Shown here one piece after another: positions 43,533 to 52,315 of a stretch of 64,000 nt of DNA. Position 1 is the first letter of the stretch; each line of letters opens with the position of its first letter. The position numbers were made by a program, and so were the translations under genes. The DNA lies in assembly GCF_011682175.1 (NCBI RefSeq), contig NZ_WHJG01000008.1:143270-207269 (forward strand), written 5' to 3'. The notes under the pieces are model-generated. The model was not told where the DNA came from, did no database searches, and saw nothing but the letters and a program-made list of their open reading frames with translations. Source of the DNA: Massilia frigida. Lineage in GTDB: Bacteria; Pseudomonadota; Gammaproteobacteria; Burkholderiales; Burkholderiaceae_D.

Positions 43533-45176
43533 ATGGAAACAGCATGGAAGATGCGAGGAGCATACTCGGCAGGAACGCTGGCAATGGCGGCAACCCTGTG
43601 GGGTTGTGGCGGTGGCAGTGAGGCGCCCGCGCCGCCAGACACCAGGATATTGGCATCGGTCGCTGTCACGGAGGACGCCGCGACAGGGCAGGCTGCCAGC
43701 GTAGCCGCCAGCCAGGACGGTGCGGACGATGAGCTCGGCGCAGCTGCTGGAGATTCCGGCGACGCCGCGCTGGCCAGCGTCTACGGACGCAAGGAAATCT
43801 ACGGCATTGTCAACCTGGCGCCGCCGCCTGTGTATATTGCCAGGATCAATGCCCGCGGCCAGGCCACGTTCGAATATACCGCGCCCGACAACCGCTTGCA
43901 CGTCGGCTATTTCGATGGTGCCCGCATCATCGATGTCAGCCCGCCGCACGCCCTTGTCACCACGCTCGGCGCGCTCAACGACAGGGGAGACGTGGCGGCG
44001 CAGACGCGCTTCCCGCGCGAGCCGGTGCCCACGCCGTTCCAGCCGTTTCGCTGGACTGCGAGCGGCGCCAGGGTCATGCTGGCGACCCTGAGCGCTGAAG
44101 GGGACACCTTTGTCAACGACATCAACAAGCATGGGGAAATCGTCGGCGCCTCGCGCACCGGTCCGGGTGATGAGCCGTTCCGCGCCGTCCGCTGGACCGC
44201 GCAAAACAGGCTGCTGCCGCTGCCGGTACCGGCCGGTTTCGGCCAATCGTTCGCCGGCGACATCAATGAATACAATATGAGCGTCGGGACCGCCGACGAT
44301 GCTGCCGGCAATGCGCATGTGTTCATCTGGGATGGCGCCGGGCGCGCGACCGATCTGGGCACGTTCGGGGCGACGACGGCATGGGTGACAGGGATCAATA
44401 ACCGGGGCGAGATCGCCGGCATGCTCAACGCGAGCGCTCCCGATTTCCAGGCCTTTCTGTATAGCCCTGGCAAGGGGGCGATCCGTCTCGGTCCCGCCAC
44501 CGCAGTGACCAAGCTGAACGAGGTCGGCGAGCTGGTCGGCCGCATCGTGCGTCCGAATGAAGAAAACCATGCCTTTGTGTTCTCGCGCAAGCGCGGCCTG
44601 GTCGATCTGCACCAGCCGCAGTTTCTTGTTTCGGAAGCGGGCGACATCAATGACAGCGGCGTGGTGGTGGGCTTGACGCGGCGCGCCGGCGACGCCGACA
44701 CCCGGGCTTTTCGCTGGACGCGCGCCGGCCAGGGTGCCGATCTGAATACGCTACTGAAGGACCCGCCGGCCGGCCTGGTCCTGACCCATTCGCTGAGGAT
44801 CTCGGCCAACGGCGATATCCTGGCCAATTCCAACGCCGGGCTGGTGCTGCTGCGCCTTGGCGGTGGCGGTACCGACGCGCCGGTGCTGGGGCCGATCCGG
44901 ACCGGCGCGGTGCTCCCGAACCAGCCGGCAAGGCTCACGCTATCGTTCCGCGACCGCAACGCGTACGACACCCATGCCGCGACGATCGACTGGGGCGATG
45001 GCAGCGGCGCGCAGTCGGCGCGTGTGCGCGAGAGCCGGGGCAGGGGCGAGGTGAGCGCCGCCCACACCTACGCGGCGCGGGGCAGCTACCAGGTCGTCGT
45101 GCGCATTTCCGATTCCGGGGGCAAGGCGTCCATCGCGCGGCAACTGGTGGCGGTGTCGGACCAGGACGCGCCATAA
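43533..45176 (+). CDS. Lipoprotein with HAF repeats and a C-terminal PKD domain
   Basis: 547 aa from ATG 43533 (GGAGAG upstream). A lipobox (LWGC) follows the signal. Repeats of the pattern 'GxINxxGxIVGxSxT...AFRW(T/D)' are visible (DINKHGEIVGASRTG, DINEYNMSVGTADD, GINNRGEIAGMLN, DINDSGVVVGLTR), the HAF/extracellular repeat family. The C-terminus (about 460-545) is a PKD-like beta sandwich (ATIDWGDGSGAQSARV...HTYAARGSYQVVVRISD). A secreted or surface-exposed carrier or adhesin-like role is plausible. Confidence 0.82.
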   Translation: METAWKMRGAYSAGTLAMAATLWGCGGGSEAPAPPDTRILASVAVTEDAATGQAASVAASQDGADDELGAAAGDSGDAALASVYGRKEIYGIVNLAPPPVYIARINARGQATFEYTAPDNRLHVGYFDGARIIDVSPPHALVTTLGALNDRGDVAAQTRFPREPVPTPFQPFRWTASGARVMLATLSAEGDTFVNDINKHGEIVGASRTGPGDEPFRAVRWTAQNRLLPLPVPAGFGQSFAGDINEYNMSVGTADDAAGNAHVFIWDGAGRATDLGTFGATTAWVTGINNRGEIAGMLNASAPDFQAFLYSPGKGAIRLGPATAVTKLNEVGELVGRIVRPNEENHAFVFSRKRGLVDLHQPQFLVSEAGDINDSGVVVGLTRRAGDADTRAFRWTRAGQGADLNTLLKDPPAGLVLTHSLRISANGDILANSNAGLVLLRLGGGGTDAPVLGPIRTGAVLPNQPARLTLSFRDRNAYDTHAATIDWGDGSGAQSARVRESRGRGEVSAAHTYAARGSYQVVVRISDSGGKASIARQLVAVSDQDAP

Positions 45177-45377
45177 GAACAACACCGGCACGCGCACGTG
45201 GCGGCCGGTGCCACGATTGCCTTTGTATTATTGTTAATTCAAGGGTAAGCTTGGCTTTCACATCAAGCAATGCGCGGCACGTTTTCAAGCACGTAAAAAG
45301 CTGAGACGACAGCTCGGCGTCGGGTAGGGGTAGAGGCAGGCCAATGACATTTACCATACTAACTGGAGAGCATGTAC

Positions 45378-46115
45378 ATGAATATCAATCCATTCGATTT
45401 GTCGGTTTCCGATTTTGTGGCGCAGTCGGCCAGGTGGTGCGCGGAGTTCAATATCCAGGAAGACTATCCCTACGATCTCAAGGTGGAGATCGCCGACCGT
45501 GCCCTGTTCGATATCGGTACCGATAAATACGAGCAGATCGCCGCCGAAGCCGAGGACTGGATTGAACATGAACGTACCCGCTTGGGCGAAGCGCTGCCGA
45601 CGTTCACCACGCATGCCGATTACATCGTGCGCACCGAGCAGTGGCGCAACGAGTTCAATATTCCCAAATACCTGCCGTACACGGAGCAGGTGCGCATCGC
45701 CGATGAAGTGATGCGCACGATCGACCGCTCCAAATATGCCGGCATGCTATCGGCGGCGGAAGAATGGAGTGCAAAGGAAAGCGCCAACCTGCAGGCCGAA
45801 GCGCCGTTCGACGGCTGGAAAGAACAGATCCGGCGCCAGCTGCTGCAGATCCAGAAAGGCAAATACCTGATGATCTATGTGCCATATGGGGCGAGCAACT
45901 ACAGGATCGAGCAGGGGACCCTGACCAGCGTCGACTGGAATAACGGCACCGTGCTGCTGCACAGTACCGTGTATAACTGCGATAACACGGTGGCGATCGA
46001 TAACATCCAGAGCATCGACGAAAGCCGCAGCGGGTCGGGCGCGCTCGGTTCGGTGCAGACGGCCGATCTGCGGCTGGTCGGCAACGACTGGTATCGCGGC
46101 AACACCAAGCTGTAA
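45378..46115 (+). CDS. Hypothetical protein with duplicated N-terminal helical modules
   Basis: 245 aa from ATG 45378, which has GGAGAG at 7-base spacing; the ATG at 45372 is too close to it. Two modules of about 50 residues repeat with the pattern W-x-x-EFNI-x(2)-YPY/LPY...EIAD...D..KY......AE.W (about 14-63 and 80-130). A C-terminal domain of about 100 residues (GKYLMIYVPYGASNYRIEQGTLT...) is beta-rich. I do not recognise any family. No signal peptide, so a cytoplasmic location is likely. Confidence 0.7.
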   Translation: MNINPFDLSVSDFVAQSARWCAEFNIQEDYPYDLKVEIADRALFDIGTDKYEQIAAEAEDWIEHERTRLGEALPTFTTHADYIVRTEQWRNEFNIPKYLPYTEQVRIADEVMRTIDRSKYAGMLSAAEEWSAKESANLQAEAPFDGWKEQIRRQLLQIQKGKYLMIYVPYGASNYRIEQGTLTSVDWNNGTVLLHSTVYNCDNTVAIDNIQSIDESRSGSGALGSVQTADLRLVGNDWYRGNTKL

Positions 46116-46163
46116 GCGCCTGGCGTTTGACGAGGCCATCGCCAGCCGATAGCCTCTGGTGCG

Positions 46164-46179
46164 CGGGCGGCGCCGCCCG
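46164..46179. terminator. GC palindrome between convergent genes
   Basis: CGGGCGGCGCCGCCCG is a perfect palindrome between the 45378 gene (plus) and the DUF4276 gene (minus). No T-run follows; a terminator role is inferred from its convergent position only. Confidence 0.3.
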
Positions 46180-46211
46180 GCTCTTGTGTTATTGACGTTG
46201 GCGGCTCGGCG

Positions 46212-46544
46212 TCAAGGCCGCGTTCCGAGTGCTTCCAGGTGCTGGAGGTACGGAAAAAAACGCACCTGCCTGTCAACACCGGTTAGCCCGGTGATTGCCG
46301 TTTCCAGCTGGGTAATGGTGCGTTGCGCGCGTCCCTTAAAACCGTAGAAGTCGTAGAAGGTCGCCACAAAATCAAAGGATCCGAATAAAGCCGGGAGAAC
46401 GCTCTTGATTCTGTCGAGGCTCACGTTCCCCCGCATATCAATTCCCGTTACGCTGGTGCCATATTGATTGAAGTGCGGGCGCAACACGCGGTTGACAAAC
46501 TCCCGTTCCGTGGCACCTTCAACGCTGATGCCCAGGCGCTTCAT
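46212..46544 (-). CDS. DUF4276-family protein, truncated
   Basis: 110 aa. The start MKRLGISVEGATEREFVNRVLRPHF contains the Toprim-like VEG-x-TE motif, and FDFVATFYDFYGFKG matches the second family block. It ends at RFFPYLQHLEALGTRP, where the family normally continues (EFEALLFS and beyond) for roughly another 100 residues, so the C-terminal half is missing. It overlaps the ABC-ATPase gene by 4 bp. In intact pairs these two form suspected anti-phage systems. Confidence 0.75.
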   Translation of the reverse strand: MKRLGISVEGATEREFVNRVLRPHFNQYGTSVTGIDMRGNVSLDRIKSVLPALFGSFDFVATFYDFYGFKGRAQRTITQLETAITGLTGVDRQVRFFPYLQHLEALGTRP

Positions 46545-47635
46545 TCAGGTGTTCCGCCGAGCGCATTCATTTCCCAGACGTCGCCTAGCTTGTACTGTTC
46601 CATCCAAGCTGCCACCTCGTGCTCCTGAAGGCGGCGGAACTGGGATCCTTCGCTGTTCTGATCGACCACCACCACGTCCCGCCAGCCGAACTGGTTGGCG
46701 AGCGTGACCGATTGCGTCGACGCGATAATCTGGGTGCTCTCGCTGGCGGAGCGCATCATTGCAGCAAGCAAATGCATGGCGAATGGATGCAAGCCAAGCT
46801 CGGGCTCGTCCAGAAGAATGATGGATGGCATCGCCGGCTGCTGCAATAAGGTTGCGATGCACATGAAGCGCAAGGTCCCGTCCGACAGCATGTTGGCATC
46901 GAAGTAATCGTCGCTGCCGGTGTGTTTCCAACGCAATCGAATCAGCTCGTTTGCTTCGGGCAGGAAGATAAAATCGTGGAAGAAGGGCGCAACCCGCTGG
47001 ATGGCGCGCACGATGCGTTGATAATTGCCGGTTTCTCTGATGTGATAGAGAAACGCCGCCAGGTTGTCGCCCTGGGGCAGCAGCCGTTCCGTTGCATGAA
47101 TGCTGTACGCGCCTTTCACCCTGGCGCTATCGCTGGTGTCGTGAAAGTGATAAACCTTCCAGTCTTGCAGGCAGCGAGCCACGTGCCGGGCTGGTGAACC
47201 CATGCCGGCCTGCGCCAGTCCCGACTCGGCCGAGCCGGGCGCTGCCAGGGCCTGGCTGTTTAGCCGGCCGGCATCGCCAGTCTCCCGGCCATGAACGAGC
47301 ACCGCTTCGCTCTCGAAGACCAGCGTGTCGTCATTGGTCGGCACCAGCACGGCGCGATAGCGATTGAAGGGGAACTGTAAATCCACGGCAAGCCGCTGCG
47401 TCACCTTGCGACCAAAATACAGGGCGCGGTCGGCGCCATTGAGCTGTGCGCGGACATGCAGTTGCAGACCCTTTTCCGCCAGTCTGTTCATCAAGCTGAA
47501 GAAACTGAGGAAATTGGATTTGCCAGCGCCGTTGGCATCGATCAAGATATTCAGCGGAGCAAGGTCAAGGCTCAGTTGCTTGATTGAGCGAAAACCGGCA
47601 AGTGCGATATGCTGCAGGCGTCCTACAGTGGCCAT
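46541..47635 (-). CDS. AAA/ABC-type ATPase, partner of DUF4276
   Basis: 364 aa. The layout is SMC/RecF-like: Walker A IDANGAGKSNFL (about 32-43), signature LSDGTLRFM (about 245), Walker B IILLDEPELGLHP and a switch IIASTQS. It resembles the RloA/AbiLi-like stand-alone ATPases. The middle section (about 80-235) is an insert of unknown structure. Together with the DUF4276 protein it would form an ATP-gated nuclease pair by analogy. It has its own start (ATG 47635) and no other operon partner. Confidence 0.85.
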   Translation of the reverse strand: MATVGRLQHIALAGFRSIKQLSLDLAPLNILIDANGAGKSNFLSFFSLMNRLAEKGLQLHVRAQLNGADRALYFGRKVTQRLAVDLQFPFNRYRAVLVPTNDDTLVFESEAVLVHGRETGDAGRLNSQALAAPGSAESGLAQAGMGSPARHVARCLQDWKVYHFHDTSDSARVKGAYSIHATERLLPQGDNLAAFLYHIRETGNYQRIVRAIQRVAPFFHDFIFLPEANELIRLRWKHTGSDDYFDANMLSDGTLRFMCIATLLQQPAMPSIILLDEPELGLHPFAMHLLAAMMRSASESTQIIASTQSVTLANQFGWRDVVVVDQNSEGSQFRRLQEHEVAAWMEQYKLGDVWEMNALGGTPE

Positions 47636-47766
47636 CGGGGACCTCGTTCAGAAATCGGTCGTCGCACGGTCAACGAGCGCTCAGGCGCGCGCCGGCATGC
47701 AGTCGATATCTTAACGTATCTGCGGCGCCAGCCGGGGACGCACATCAAGCGAAGCTGCCCGGGACG

Positions 47767-48420
47767 TCAGACCCCGGCATGCGCGGCCATCACCGCCGCC
47801 ACCCGGTTCGCGATGGCCTGCGCCAGCACATGCACGTGATAGCCGTCGACAAAGCCGTGATGCGCCTGCACCGAAAACGGCATCGTCATCGTATCGCCGG
47901 CCGGCGCGCTGAATTTGCCCCAGGCCAGCGAGGGAATATCGGCGCTGCGATGACAGAAAATCGGATGCTCGATCGCGCGCATGTCGAACCACGGCATGCA
48001 GGTGATATAAATATTCTCCCTGGCCTGGCGCGGCGTCAGGTCCGCGCTGGTATTGATCAAGGCGCGGCTGGCCTTCGCTTCCTGGCCGGCGCGCACGCTG
48101 CGCGCGATGAATTCGCGCAGGTCGGCGCTCCTGGTGAAACGCGCGAAATTGAGATTATTGTCCTCATTGATCACGGTGAACGAACCGATGAAATCGTCGA
48201 TCTTGATCACCTCGTCGTCGTGCACGCGGTACATGAAGTTATCGACCGTCTCGATCGCGGACAGCACGCAATACAAAAAGAAGTGAAACGGCGGCAGCTC
48301 ATGCTGCTTGCAAAACGGACGGAAATCCGGCAGTTCCAGCGTCAGGCTGATATTGAGCAGGGGATTGTCGAATTGGCGGAAGACCTCGTAGCGGTCGCGC
48401 CGGAGTTCAAAATTTTTCAT
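47767..48420 (-). CDS. Chloramphenicol acetyltransferase-like (CAT-fold) enzyme
   Basis: 217 aa. The catalytic motif HHGFVDGYHV (near residue 190) contains the active-site His; PFHFFLYCVLSAIETVDNFMYR and FCHRSADIPSLAWGKF fit the CAT trimer fold (type A class). This fold includes true chloramphenicol acetyltransferases and other acyltransferases; substrate and any resistance role are not shown by sequence. It stands alone between the ATPase pair and a serine hydrolase. Confidence 0.82.
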   Translation of the reverse strand: MKNFELRRDRYEVFRQFDNPLLNISLTLELPDFRPFCKQHELPPFHFFLYCVLSAIETVDNFMYRVHDDEVIKIDDFIGSFTVINEDNNLNFARFTRSADLREFIARSVRAGQEAKASRALINTSADLTPRQARENIYITCMPWFDMRAIEHPIFCHRSADIPSLAWGKFSAPAGDTMTMPFSVQAHHGFVDGYHVHVLAQAIANRVAAVMAAHAGV

Positions 48421-48632
48421 GCACGCAGTTTAACCGATCAACGTGCAGGCCGGCAGGCCACGGCCCGTTCCGGCAGCGCCGTTCCGACTTTCTGTTCCCC
48501 TGAAATGGCAGCCTGTCGCCCGCCGCCGCCTGGTGGCCCGCTGGCGATGTAAGCTGCGAACTCATCCTGCATCGCAGGCGGATAGACACCGTGCGCGCCG
48601 CCATGGCCGCGTACCGGAAAGAGGAGCCCACC

Positions 48633-49754
48633 ATGCTGTTTCGACGAATTGCCCTGATCGCCGCACTCACCCTCGCCGGCAGCGCTTGCGCGGCATCGCC
48701 CGACAAGCTCGACGCCATCGTCAAATCGGCCATGGCCGGCAGCAAGGTCCCGGCGGTCGGCGCCGTGATCTTGCGCGACGGCGCCATCGCCGCGCAATCG
48801 GTGCAGGGCCGCCAGCGCAATGACCGGCCGCGCCGCGCCGGCGCCGACGATGTCTGGCTGATCGGCTCGACCGGCAAGGTAATGACGGTGGCCATGATCG
48901 CGCGCCTGGCCGAGCGCGGCGTGCTGGCCTGGGATGCGCCGCTCGACAGGATGCTGCCCGAGCTGGCCGCCGGCATGCTGCCCGCGTACCGCCAGGTCAC
49001 GCTGCTGCATTTGCTGTCCCACCGGGCCGGATTGCCGCGCGACCTGCTCGATCTCAAGGGCGCTCAACATTTCTTTACCGATGCCCGCCCGACCGGACAG
49101 CAGCGCCTGGCCTACATCGCCGCAGCGCTCAGGGACCAGCCGGCCGTCGCGCCGGGTACCGCCTTCGCTTACAGCAATACCGGCTTCCTGATCGCCGCCG
49201 CGATCGCGGAAAAGGCCACCGGCGACAGCTACGAAGCGCTGATGCGCAAGGAAGTGTTCGAGCCGCTGGCGATGCGCAACGCCGGTTTCGGCAACACCGG
49301 CGATGGCCAGAACCGTGGCCACCAGCACGGCAAGCCGATGCTCGACATGGCCACCTTCGACGACGGCGCACCGGCCATGTTCGCGCCGGCGGGCTTTCTG
49401 CATATGAGCCTGGCCGACTGGGCGCGCTTCAATCTCGACCAGCTGGCCGGCGCCAAAGGCCATGGCAAGCTGCTCGCGCCGGCGTCCTACACGCTGATGC
49501 AGACCGCGCAGCCGGACAGTCCCGCCGGCCTGGACTGGGGCGTGCAAGCCTCGCTCGCCGGCCGCCAGGGTCCGGCGCTGGTCCACCAGGGCTCGGACGG
49601 TAACTGGCTGGCCATCGCCGTGCTGTTTCCGGAACAGGGCAGCGGCGCGCTGGTGGTCGCCAACGCCGCCGACGACATGGGCGCGGACAAGGTTTTGAAC
49701 GGCATCTTCGGCAAGCTGTTCCCCACCCTCAGTCCCGCCAAGAAAGGTCCTTGA
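48633..49754 (+). CDS. Secreted serine hydrolase (beta-lactamase family), second copy
   Basis: 373 aa from ATG 48633 (GAGGAG upstream). The signal peptide RRIALIAALTLAGSACAASP may be a lipobox variant (GSAC). Motifs: STGK (SxxK), FAYSNTGFLIAAA (YSN) and HQGSDGNW near the C-terminus. It differs in sequence from the 14.2-kb serine hydrolase, so the two are not recent duplicates. Substrate unknown. Confidence 0.85.
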   Translation: MLFRRIALIAALTLAGSACAASPDKLDAIVKSAMAGSKVPAVGAVILRDGAIAAQSVQGRQRNDRPRRAGADDVWLIGSTGKVMTVAMIARLAERGVLAWDAPLDRMLPELAAGMLPAYRQVTLLHLLSHRAGLPRDLLDLKGAQHFFTDARPTGQQRLAYIAAALRDQPAVAPGTAFAYSNTGFLIAAAIAEKATGDSYEALMRKEVFEPLAMRNAGFGNTGDGQNRGHQHGKPMLDMATFDDGAPAMFAPAGFLHMSLADWARFNLDQLAGAKGHGKLLAPASYTLMQTAQPDSPAGLDWGVQASLAGRQGPALVHQGSDGNWLAIAVLFPEQGSGALVVANAADDMGADKVLNGIFGKLFPTLSPAKKGP

Positions 49755-49849
49755 GCGGCACGCCGGTGAATTAACTCCCTGCGCGCGGCGTTTTGCCGCC
49801 ATACTGCCCGGACCGGCCGCCGCCCCCGCCGGATTGAACCAAGGACGCC

Positions 49850-51103
49850 ATGGCGAACCAGCACAGCACTACAGGAACGCCCACACCCGACGACGCCGCC
49901 CTGGCTACCGAGGTGGCCGGCCTGCGCCTGTTGCTGGCGCAGCGCGACGCCGAGATCGCTTCCCTGCGCGCCGCCGCCGCGCACGCCAGCCAGCGCCAGA
50001 ACGCTTTCCTGGCGCTGCTCGCACACGAATTGCGCAATCCGCTCGCCCCCATCGGCCTGGCCAACACCATGCTGGCCAAACTGCCCGACCCCTCGTCCGG
50101 CCTGCTCAATGTGCACGCGGTGATCCACCGCCAGGTGCAGGACCTGAGCCGCCTGCTCGATGAATTGCTCGATGCGTCCAGCTTGAACAGCGGCACGATG
50201 ACGCTCGCGTGCGCGCCGGTGCCGCTGGTCGCCCTGCTGCGCCGCGCCTTGCAGACGGTGCAGGTGCGCATCCTGGAGCGGCGCCAGCAGTTGCAGCTGG
50301 ACATGCCGGAAGAACTCACGGTGCATGCCGATCCGGCCCGGCTGGCGCAAGCCTTCGCCAATCTGCTGGTCAACGCGTCCAGGTACACCGCCGACGGCGG
50401 CACCATCCGCGTGGCCGCGCGCGCCCATGAGGGCAGGGCGGTGGTCACCGTGGCCGACAATGGGACCGGCATGGACGCGGCGCTGCTGGCCGGGATGTTC
50501 GAGCTGTTCACCCAGGGACCGCGCGCGCCGGGCCGCTCCGAAGGCGGGCTGGGGGTGGGCTTGAACGTGGCGCGCAAGATCGTCGAACTGCATGGCGGCA
50601 AGGTCGTGGGCGCCAGCGATGGAGCCGGACGCGGCAGCGTGTTCACCGTGTCGCTGCCGCTCGCGGCCGGCGCGGCGGGCGCGCCGCCCGGCGGTGCCGC
50701 GCCCGCCGCGCGCCGCATCCTGCTGGTGGAAGACAATCTCGACGCCAACGATACCCTGGGCCAGCTGCTGCTGGCCGAAGGCCACAGCGTCACCGCCGCC
50801 TACGACGGCATCGCCGGGCTGGCGCTGGCGCGCACCCAGGCCTTCGACGTGCTGATCTGCGACATCAACCTGCCCGGCCTGGACGGCCACGAGCTGATCG
50901 CCCAGTTGCGCCGCAGCGCCGGCGCGCATATCCCGTTTGCCATCGCCATGTCCGGCTATGCCCGGCCGGACGACCGCACCCGCGCGATCGCGGCCGGCTT
51001 CGGCCAGTACCTGCTCAAGCCGCTCGACATCGATGCCTTGCTGGCGCTGGTCGCCTCGGCCGCGGTCACCGGCTTCATCGCCGCTGCCGGCAACGCCCGC
51101 TAG
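49850..51103 (+). CDS. Hybrid histidine kinase-receiver protein, paralogue 1
   Basis: 417 aa, soluble. A short coiled N-terminus precedes HisKA with LLAHELRNPLAPI (His near 60), HATPase with LLVNASRY, VADNGTGMD and GGLGVGLNVA, and a C-terminal receiver (about 290-405) with LVEDNLDAND, CDINLPGLDG (phospho-acceptor Asp) and KPLD. It has no PAS or membrane sensor; the input probably comes from a partner protein. Closely similar to the hybrid kinase at 53778-55151, which is next to the KaiC-like gene. Confidence 0.9.
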   Translation: MANQHSTTGTPTPDDAALATEVAGLRLLLAQRDAEIASLRAAAAHASQRQNAFLALLAHELRNPLAPIGLANTMLAKLPDPSSGLLNVHAVIHRQVQDLSRLLDELLDASSLNSGTMTLACAPVPLVALLRRALQTVQVRILERRQQLQLDMPEELTVHADPARLAQAFANLLVNASRYTADGGTIRVAARAHEGRAVVTVADNGTGMDAALLAGMFELFTQGPRAPGRSEGGLGVGLNVARKIVELHGGKVVGASDGAGRGSVFTVSLPLAAGAAGAPPGGAAPAARRILLVEDNLDANDTLGQLLLAEGHSVTAAYDGIAGLALARTQAFDVLICDINLPGLDGHELIAQLRRSAGAHIPFAIAMSGYARPDDRTRAIAAGFGQYLLKPLDIDALLALVASAAVTGFIAAAGNAR

Positions 51104-51130
51104 GCGCGGCGCAGCGCCGTCCTTGCACCT

Positions 51131-51625
51131 TCAGGCCAGGCGCCCGGCGGCGCTGTCGCGCAGGTCGAAAAAATCCGTATGGCCGAATCCCTTGGTGTAG
51201 TCGAGCAGGGACAGGGCCAGCGGCGTGATGCGCACGAACAGCATGCCCGGCCACGGCAGGGCGGCCGTGTTGGCAACCACGTCGGCGAATGCCGGAAACC
51301 TGGCGAGCAGGGCGGTGGCGGCGCGTTGCGCTTCCACCGGTTCATGAATCATCTCGGCCATGGCATCCATCGACAAGCCCTGGATCTCTTGCCAGCCGCG
51401 GTAGGGCGCGTTCACCGTCAGCGCCACCTGCGGATGGGTGCGCAGGTTATGCGCCTTATGGCTGTCGAGCGCAATGGCGACATACAGCACCAGCCCGTCG
51501 GCGGCGAAACTGACCGTCGAGGCGTGCGGCGTGCCATCGTCGCGGATCGATGCCAGGGTCAGGTCGGTCACGGCGGCAAGGATCTTGGCGGCCAGCGCTT
51601 GCGCTGCTGGGGGAAGCGGTTTCAT
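51131..51625 (-). CDS. Pyridoxamine 5'-phosphate oxidase-like (PPOX) protein
   Basis: 164 aa from ATG 51625 (AAAGGAGAAC upstream). It has the flavin-binding split-barrel pattern: LTLASIRDDGTPHASTVSFAADGLVLYVAIALDSHKAHNL and a middle VALTVNAPYRGWQEIQGL block, each as consecutive shorter runs. PPOX-fold proteins bind FMN, F420 or heme. The enzyme class cannot be narrowed. It is on the opposite strand to the surrounding kinase genes. Confidence 0.8.
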   Translation of the reverse strand: MKPLPPAAQALAAKILAAVTDLTLASIRDDGTPHASTVSFAADGLVLYVAIALDSHKAHNLRTHPQVALTVNAPYRGWQEIQGLSMDAMAEMIHEPVEAQRAATALLARFPAFADVVANTAALPWPGMLFVRITPLALSLLDYTKGFGHTDFFDLRDSAAGRLA

Positions 51626-51901
51626 GGGTTCTCCTTTCAATGGATCGGGACGAACGTGCCGTCGCGCCGGCTGGTACGGGGCGCGCACGCGCGTGTCACC
51701 AGGGAGCATTCGCCAGGGTAGCCGTTCGAGCCTAGCACAAAGCGCGCGCACGCCCCGCACCGGACAGCGATGCGCGCGATTTTCGTTGTCATGGCATCCA
51801 CGCCAGGTAGCGTAATAAACCTGCGCGGAAACGGATAAACGTCCATACTGCGTTACGCCCAGTTGTAAATGTGCATATGACCAATACTTACTCGGCCTTA
51901 G

Positions 51902-52315
51902 ATGGAAACCAGTGATGTGAAGCGGCAAAAACTGATCGATGAGGTGCTTGCCGCGCCGCCAGACGGCGAGTGCGCAGCACGTGCTGCCGCCCTGAACGCA
52001 TGGGAGCGGCTGATGACGCACTTGACCCCGCTGATCGGGGAGGCCGCGCTGTGCGCGATGTACGCGCGCGCGCGCCACCTGACGTTTCCCGATTCGCTGC
52101 CGAGTCCGGTTTTGCGGGAGCTGCGTTCGGCCGCGCTCCTGCTCGACCAGCTCGGCACGCAGCTGGGCGCCATGGAGCCGCAGGCGGCGGACGCCTTCCA
52201 CCGCGCGATGCTCGAGAGTTATACCCGGCTGCTGGCGGGCCTGATAGGCGAGGCCCTCACGGTCCGTCTGATGAATACAGCATGGACCGAGCGGTCCGGC
52301 GGAAAGAGTACATGA
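51902..52315 (+). CDS. Small helical protein, first gene of the KaiC-like operon
   Basis: 137 aa, predicted all-helical, with repeating Leu/Ala helices (NAWERLMTHLTPLIGEAALCAMYARA; LESYTRLLAGLIGEALTVRLMN as two runs). No known domain; neither KaiA nor KaiB motifs are present. The stop overlaps the KaiC-like start (ATGA), so production is coupled and the protein may be its partner or an adaptor to the downstream kinase. That role is inference from position. Confidence 0.65.
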   Translation: METSDVKRQKLIDEVLAAPPDGECAARAAALNAWERLMTHLTPLIGEAALCAMYARARHLTFPDSLPSPVLRELRSAALLLDQLGTQLGAMEPQAADAFHRAMLESYTRLLAGLIGEALTVRLMNTAWTERSGGKST

